Positions 60,329 through 64,000 of a DNA stretch of 64,000 nt are shown in pieces; the stretch's first letter is position 1, and every line of letters begins with the position of its first letter. This DNA comes from QIAW01 sp035487295 (GTDB lineage Bacteria > Acidobacteriota > Terriglobia > Terriglobales > Acidobacteriaceae). The notes beneath the pieces are model-generated. The model was not told the origin of the DNA. It worked only from the letters and a program-made list of their open reading frames with translations, and ran no database searches. Position numbers and translations under genes: made by a program. The stretch spans positions 1 to 64,000 of the forward strand of contig DATHMH010000034.1 in the NCBI GenBank assembly GCA_035487295.1, read 5' to 3'.

Positions 60329-60349
60329 CTAGAGCCAAACCAGCTCTAG
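60329..60349. terminator. Inverted repeat between convergent genes, possible bidirectional terminator
   Basis: CTAGAGC (60329-60335) pairs with GCTCTAG (60343-60349). It sits between the AIM24 gene and purE, overlapping the purE stop. There is no T-run close to the stem, so termination is uncertain. Confidence 0.35.
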
Positions 60350-60849
60350 CCACCAGTCTTCAATTTTTTTGATTTCTCTTCGACGCCCTTGGCCAGCTTC
60401 TCTTTGTGAGCCACAATCTTCTTTGCGATCTCAGGATCGCTGACGGCGAGAATCTGTGCTGCCAGAATTCCGGCATTGGTGGCGCCTGCCTTGCCAATGG
60501 CGACGGTGGCCACCGGTATACCGGCCGGCATCTGCACCGTGGCCAGCAGTGAATCCAGGCCTTGCAGCGAGCTGGAAGGAATCGGTACACCGATGACCGG
60601 CAGCGTACTCTCGGCCGCAATCACGCCCGCAAGGTGAGCGGCGCCGCCCGCGCCGGCAATGATGACTTTGATGCCGCGTCCGGCGGCATTATGGGCAAAC
60701 TCAGAGGTCTTGCGCGGTGCGCGGTGGGCGGAAGTGATGTCGATTTCATAAGGAATGCCGAACCCGGCCAGGGCTTTCCCGGCCTCGTTCATAATTTCCA
60801 GATCAGAGTCACTGCCCATCACGATTGAAACTACAGGTTTGAGGGTCAT
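60346..60849 (-). CDS. purE: 5-(carboxyamino)imidazole ribonucleotide mutase
   Basis: 167 residues, family length. Motifs are SIVMGSDSDLEIMNEAGKAL, PYEIDITSAHRAPRKTSEFA, IIAGAGGAAHLAGVIAAEST, LPVIGVPIPSSSLQGLDSLL and QMPAGIPVATVAIGKAGATN. The GSDSD, SAHR and AGAGGAAHLPG-like blocks form the active site. It converts N5-carboxy-AIR to CAIR in purine synthesis. The partner purK is not in the window. It lies downstream of purD on the same strand (73-base gap with repeats). Confidence 0.96.
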   Translation of the reverse strand: MTLKPVVSIVMGSDSDLEIMNEAGKALAGFGIPYEIDITSAHRAPRKTSEFAHNAAGRGIKVIIAGAGGAAHLAGVIAAESTLPVIGVPIPSSSLQGLDSLLATVQMPAGIPVATVAIGKAGATNAGILAAQILAVSDPEIAKKIVAHKEKLAKGVEEKSKKLKTGG

Positions 60850-60900
60850 CTTTCTCCTTTAGTCCTAAGTCCTCAGTTTGGAGTTTTTAGATTTTTGCAA

Positions 60901-60917
60901 CCGAGTACTGAGTACTT
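60901..60917. repeat. TACTGAG-type heptamer repeat between purD and purE
   Basis: CCGAGTACTGAGTACTT, preceded by AGTCCTAAGTCCTCAGTT. It separates the two purine genes. Confidence 0.6.
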
Positions 60918-60922
60918 AAAAT

Positions 60923-62209
60923 TTAGACTTTTTGTTTCAATGCCCGAGCCGCAATATCTTTGCGATAGTGCATCCCGTCAAAATGAATTTTCTCTACGGC
61001 AGCGTATGCCCGCTCGACGGCTGCGCTCAGGCCGGCGGCCCGCGCGGTTACGCCCAGCACGCGCCCGCCGGCGGTATAGAAATTTCCGCTCTGGTCGCGG
61101 CTGGTGCCGGCGTGAAATACCTTGACGCCCTCAATTTTCCCGGCTTCGCTGAGCCCAGTGATTTTTTTCCCAACCTCGTAGACCTCGGGATAACCGCCCG
61201 AGGCGATCACCACGCACGCGGTGGCATCGCTTGACCATTTGAAATCGCCGTCGCTCACGCGCGCGTCAATGGACGCCTCCATGGCGTCCACCAGGTCGCT
61301 TTCCATACGCATGAGGATCGGCTGGGTCTCAGGGTCGCCAAAGCGGCAGTTAAACTCCAATACCATGGGGCCGCGGGCGGTAAGCATAAGTCCGACGTAG
61401 AGGATGCCACGATATTCGCTGCCTTCAGCCCGCATGCCTTCAATCACCGGACGCGCAATGTGCGCCAGCAGCCACTCGCGCATTTGCGCATCCAGAAGAA
61501 AATCTGCCGAATACGCCCCCATGCCTCCGGTGTTGGGCCCGGTATCGCCATCGCCCACGCGCTTGTGGTCCTGCGCGGCCACCAGCGGCGCAGCCCGCTG
61601 GCCATCGCTCAACACCAGGAAAGAAAGCTCATCGCCCTTAAGAAATTCTTCCAGCACTACGCAAGCGCCGGCGCTGCCCAGCATTTTGCCGGAGAGCATC
61701 TCGCCGGCCACGCGGGCAGCTTCCTCTTTGCTCTGGGCGATCACGACCCCTTTGCCGGCAGCCAAACCATCGGCCTTGACGACAATCGGAGCAGAGAAGT
61801 GCGCGAGCGCATCTTTGACCTCTTCCGTTGTATTGCACACCGCATAGCCCGCCGTCGGAATATTGAAACGTTGCATGAACTGCTTGGCGAAGCTCTTGCT
61901 CGACTCCAGCCGCGCCGCCGCCTGCGTAGGACCAAAGACGCGCAGGCCGCGGCGATTGAATTCATCGACCACGCCCAGAGTTAGCGGCAGCTCGGGACCC
62001 ACCACCGTCAGGTCAGGCTGAATGCGGCTGGCAAGTTCAACTGTGGAATCAACGCTCTTGAGATCAAGGCTGATACAAGTGGCCTCTTCGGTGATGCCGC
62101 CATTTCCAGGGGCGCAGATGACCTCTGAGACGCGCGCCGACTGGCGAACTTTCCACGCCAGCGCATGCTCGCGGCCTCCAGCACCCAGAATCAGGACCTT
62201 CATTCCCAT
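60923..62209 (-). CDS. purD: Phosphoribosylamine-glycine ligase
   Basis: 428 residues, family length. It opens MKVLILGAGGREHALAWKVR. The ATP-grasp motifs are PIVVKADGLAAGKGVVIAQS, GDELSFLVLSDGQ, HKRVGDGDTGPNTGGMGAYS and VLEFNCRFGDPETQPILMRM. It joins phosphoribosylamine and glycine using ATP, the second step of purine synthesis. Starts are ATG 62209 or 62203; the second is closer to the family consensus. purE lies downstream. Confidence 0.97.
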   Translation of the reverse strand: MGMKVLILGAGGREHALAWKVRQSARVSEVICAPGNGGITEEATCISLDLKSVDSTVELASRIQPDLTVVGPELPLTLGVVDEFNRRGLRVFGPTQAAARLESSKSFAKQFMQRFNIPTAGYAVCNTTEEVKDALAHFSAPIVVKADGLAAGKGVVIAQSKEEAARVAGEMLSGKMLGSAGACVVLEEFLKGDELSFLVLSDGQRAAPLVAAQDHKRVGDGDTGPNTGGMGAYSADFLLDAQMREWLLAHIARPVIEGMRAEGSEYRGILYVGLMLTARGPMVLEFNCRFGDPETQPILMRMESDLVDAMEASIDARVSDGDFKWSSDATACVVIASGGYPEVYEVGKKITGLSEAGKIEGVKVFHAGTSRDQSGNFYTAGGRVLGVTARAAGLSAAVERAYAAVEKIHFDGMHYRKDIAARALKQKV

Positions 62210-62371
62210 AAGCTCGAATCAACAGGTTAGGTGGGAGCTTGCGGAGATGTCAAACGTGAAAAGCAGTTCTCAGTTCCCGATTCTCAGCTCTCAGTCACGA
62301 ACGCCTCAAATAATGTGAATTCTTCCTGAAGATTTTGCGAATCTAACCACCTTCAGGTTCATCGTAATCCT

Positions 62372-63010
62372 ATGCCCGATCATGCTGCTTTCCTGGCTTT
62401 TCTTGTTGCCGCTTTGGCCCTGAACTTTGCTCCTGGGCCAGACATGCTTTACGTCCTGGGCCGCAGCCTGGGGCAAGGCCGCAAAGCCGGCGTCGTCTCC
62501 GCTCTCGGTATCTTTGCCGGATGCTTGGTGCACATCGCCGCCGCGGCCCTCGGATTAGCCGCCCTGCTTCAGGCTTCGGTCACGGCGTACAACATCATCC
62601 GTTACGCCGGCGCCGCTTATCTGATCTATTTAGGCGTGCGGATGCTGCTCAGCAAAAAAGCGCACAACGCGCTCTCCACCAGCAACAGCCTTCCGTCGGC
62701 AAGTTTGAGCAGGATCTTTATCCAGGGAGTAATCACCAACGTGCTCAACCCCAAGGTCGCTATGTTCTTCGTGGCCTTCCTGCCGCAGTTTGTGAACGCG
62801 GCGCGTGGCTCGGTTGTCTTTCAGATCGCTGTTCTGGGATTGATCTTTGATATTGGCGGCACGCTGGTGAACATTGGCGTCGCATTTTTCGCCGGGCACA
62901 TCGGCAATCGCCTGCGCCAGAGCGCCCGCGCGGCCAGCCTGCAGCGCTGGTTCACCGGCAGCATTTTTATCGGACTAGGCCTTCGGTTGGGACTGGCCGG
63001 TCGCAAATAA
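62372..63010 (+). CDS. LysE/RhtB-family amino acid exporter
   Basis: 212 residues, family length, with six hydrophobic helices. The typical start is LNFAPGPDMLYVLGRSLGQG, then RKAGVVSALGIFAGCLVHIA and YAGAAYLIYLGVRMLLSKKA. The middle GVITNVLNPKVAMFFVAFLP is the family signature. It would export an amino acid such as homoserine, threonine or lysine. Short spacers on both sides; the next small membrane gene starts 34 bases later. Confidence 0.92.
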   Translation: MPDHAAFLAFLVAALALNFAPGPDMLYVLGRSLGQGRKAGVVSALGIFAGCLVHIAAAALGLAALLQASVTAYNIIRYAGAAYLIYLGVRMLLSKKAHNALSTSNSLPSASLSRIFIQGVITNVLNPKVAMFFVAFLPQFVNAARGSVVFQIAVLGLIFDIGGTLVNIGVAFFAGHIGNRLRQSARAASLQRWFTGSIFIGLGLRLGLAGRK

Positions 63011-63044
63011 GTGATTCGCTAAGACGCAGCAATATGAGGCTCAA

Positions 63045-63410
63045 ATGAAATTCGCCAAGATCGTTTTCTGGATTGCAGGCATCTGGGGCCTGCTGGTGCT
63101 TACGCCGCTGTTTTTTATCTTCAACACAATTGGCCGCCAGGATCCGCCGCCTATTACGCATCCGTTGTTCTACTACGGCTTCGTGACCGTGGGGCTGGCC
63201 TGGCAGTTCGCGTTTTTCGTGATCGCCACCGACCCGGCGCGCTTCCGCCCCATGATGATTCCCTCGATGATCGAAAAGCTTGGTTATGCCTTTGCTGCTT
63301 TCACAATCTACCTGCAAGGGCGAGTACGTTCGGGAGATTTAGTCTTCGGCGGCGCTGATCTGCTGCTGGGCTTCTTGTTCATCGTTGCCTTCTTCAAGAC
63401 AAAGACTTGA
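63045..63410 (+). CDS. Small membrane protein of unknown function
   Basis: 121 residues with four hydrophobic helices (IVFWIAGIWGLLVLTPLFFI, FYYGFVTVGLAWQFAFFVIA, IEKLGYAFAAFTIYLQ, LLLGFLFIVAFF). The loop ATDPARFRPMMIPSMI after helix 2 looks conserved. It resembles small conserved membrane proteins of Acidobacteriota but I cannot name a family. It is 34 bases from LysE and its end overlaps the converging GNAT gene by 17 bases. Confidence 0.7.
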   Translation: MKFAKIVFWIAGIWGLLVLTPLFFIFNTIGRQDPPPITHPLFYYGFVTVGLAWQFAFFVIATDPARFRPMMIPSMIEKLGYAFAAFTIYLQGRVRSGDLVFGGADLLLGFLFIVAFFKTKT

Positions 63411-63789
63411 GGTATTCGATCAAAGGCATTCCAAAAAAATCTGCGATCTTCCCCGAGCGCCGGTATCCGTTTTTTTCGTAGAACTTCACCGCCAGGCCTG
63501 TTCCACGCCAATACGGCAGCACCGCCATGCCGCGCAGATGGCCCTCGGCGCCGTGAAATGAGCCGGCAATAGTTCCCACAATTCCCTCGGGCGCAGCTGC
63601 GACCAGCACATGCATCTGTTGCAAGCGAGCCGCAAGCCGTTCGGGAGTGAGTATGGTGTCGGCAAAAGCATCAGGAGTGTAAGCGCCTTGATAGGGCTCG
63701 AAGGCGGCAGCAAGGCAGCGCAGGATTCCTTCTTCATCGCCTGGGCTTGCGGGTCGGATAACTATTTCGTCTTTCAGTTCAGCATTCAT
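63394..63789 (-). CDS. GNAT-family acetyltransferase with an internal deletion
   Basis: 131 residues from ATG 63789. The N-terminal half is a normal GNAT domain (EIVIRPASPGDEEGILRCLA, VGTIAGSFHG, then strand 4 HLRGMAVLPYWRGTGLA with the CoA-binding RGTGLA). The sequence then jumps directly to AVKFYEKNGYRRSGK, which in GNAT enzymes comes after helix 3, strand 5 and helix 4. Roughly 30-35 residues are missing. The frame is kept. The deleted part holds CoA contacts, so activity is doubtful. It could be a young pseudogene or an assembly collapse. It converges with the 63045 gene and follows the cupin gene by 16 bases. Confidence 0.75.
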   Translation of the reverse strand: MNAELKDEIVIRPASPGDEEGILRCLAAAFEPYQGAYTPDAFADTILTPERLAARLQQMHVLVAAAPEGIVGTIAGSFHGAEGHLRGMAVLPYWRGTGLAVKFYEKNGYRRSGKIADFFGMPLIEYLKSLS

Positions 63790-63805
63790 CGCGCAATGAG
63801 GAACG

Positions 63806-64000
63806 CTAAATTCTTTCCAGCTCCAACACGGTGCGTTCGTTGCGCAGGTTGCCGGTATTGAGGGTTCCTTTAGGTTCAATCAAGACAATATGCACTTCCT
63901 GCTCGGCCACAGGACAATGCTCCACCCCGTGCGCAACGATGAAAAACTCACCTTCATCAATGGCGACATCGCCATCGCGCAGTTTCATCAGCAATCTGCC
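63806..64000 (-). CDS. Cupin-domain protein, 5' end outside the window
   Basis: The C-terminal 64 codons of a frame that continues beyond the right edge. The cupin pattern is LRDGDVAIDEGEFFIVAHGV, then EHCPVAEQEVHIVLIEPKG and TLNTGN. The sequence resembles mannose-6-phosphate isomerase-like cupins, single-domain proteins of various functions. It runs on the minus strand just upstream of the GNAT gene (16 bases) and is probably co-transcribed. Confidence 0.82.
   Translation of the reverse strand, partial: GRLLMKLRDGDVAIDEGEFFIVAHGVEHCPVAEQEVHIVLIEPKGTLNTGNLRNERTVLELERI

Overview
The window looks like ordinary chromosome from a Gram-negative, free-living bacterium. The envelope genes (a SurA-type periplasmic chaperone, an OmpA-domain protein, an AsmA protein, lipoproteins), the many secreted zinc peptidases (M1, an M49-like zincin, a TPR gluzincin, DUF885), the glycine-zipper proteins and the moderately GC-rich sequence suggest Acidobacteriota (Terriglobia/Koribacter-like). 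That placement is inference from gene content, not from a phylogenetic marker. No plasmid, prophage, CRISPR array or recognisable transposase gene is present.

Layout. 1-1352: a gene-poor edge with a possible partial gene, a small zinc-ribbon gene divergent from a 41-residue membrane peptide, and tRNA-Ser(GCT). 1331-13000: a membrane protein whose end runs into the tRNA, a secreted M1 peptidase divergent from a TPR-gluzincin, a SpoIIE-type phosphatase lacking a metal ligand, an AsmA protein, a secreted phosphoesterase and an M49-like zincin. 13178-20752: SurA, a YhaM-type exonuclease, a glycine-zipper lipoprotein, a HAD dehalogenase, then a sensor kinase with two response regulators. 20753-24714: the most rearranged part. 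A MarR-SRPBCC pair lies between two copies of a 65-base repeat, an orphan dtd tail follows, and then come a pilin-like gene, intact dtd, a second glycine-zipper gene and an alkyladenine glycosylase. 24724-38832: phoU, panC-panB, DUF1801, membrane genes including a DUF2339-DUF3999 operon, yqeY, a GGDEF response regulator, an aminotransferase next to serA, and a CBS-containing M50 protease. 38938-45824: two divergent glycosyltransferases, a PAS-GGDEF protein, an OmpA protein and DUF971. 45905-64000: housekeeping genes (pcrA, an amino acid permease, add, hemL, mfd, galU, purE, purD), DUF885 and AIM24 proteins, LysE, an internally shortened GNAT gene and a partial cupin.

Metabolic links visible here are pantothenate synthesis (panB-panC), serine synthesis (class V aminotransferase plus serA), purines (purE, purD), tetrapyrrole entry (hemL) and UDP-glucose supply (galU) that could feed the glycosyltransferases. 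Regulatory genes are a kinase with two receivers, two diguanylate cyclases (one with and one without the inhibitory site) and a MarR repressor with a clear operator.

The most unusual feature is between the genes. Many spacers carry short-period, quasi-repetitive sequence of several families: TACTGAG-type heptamers, AGAAGTC-type heptamers, CACAAAGGACAC, CGCGGAT, AAATGCCAAGTGC, and AATTACTC. One such element lies in frame inside pcrA. Together with the orphan dtd tail and the 65-base repeats, this suggests past activity of small non-coding elements. I did not find a convincing complete new defence or metabolic system.
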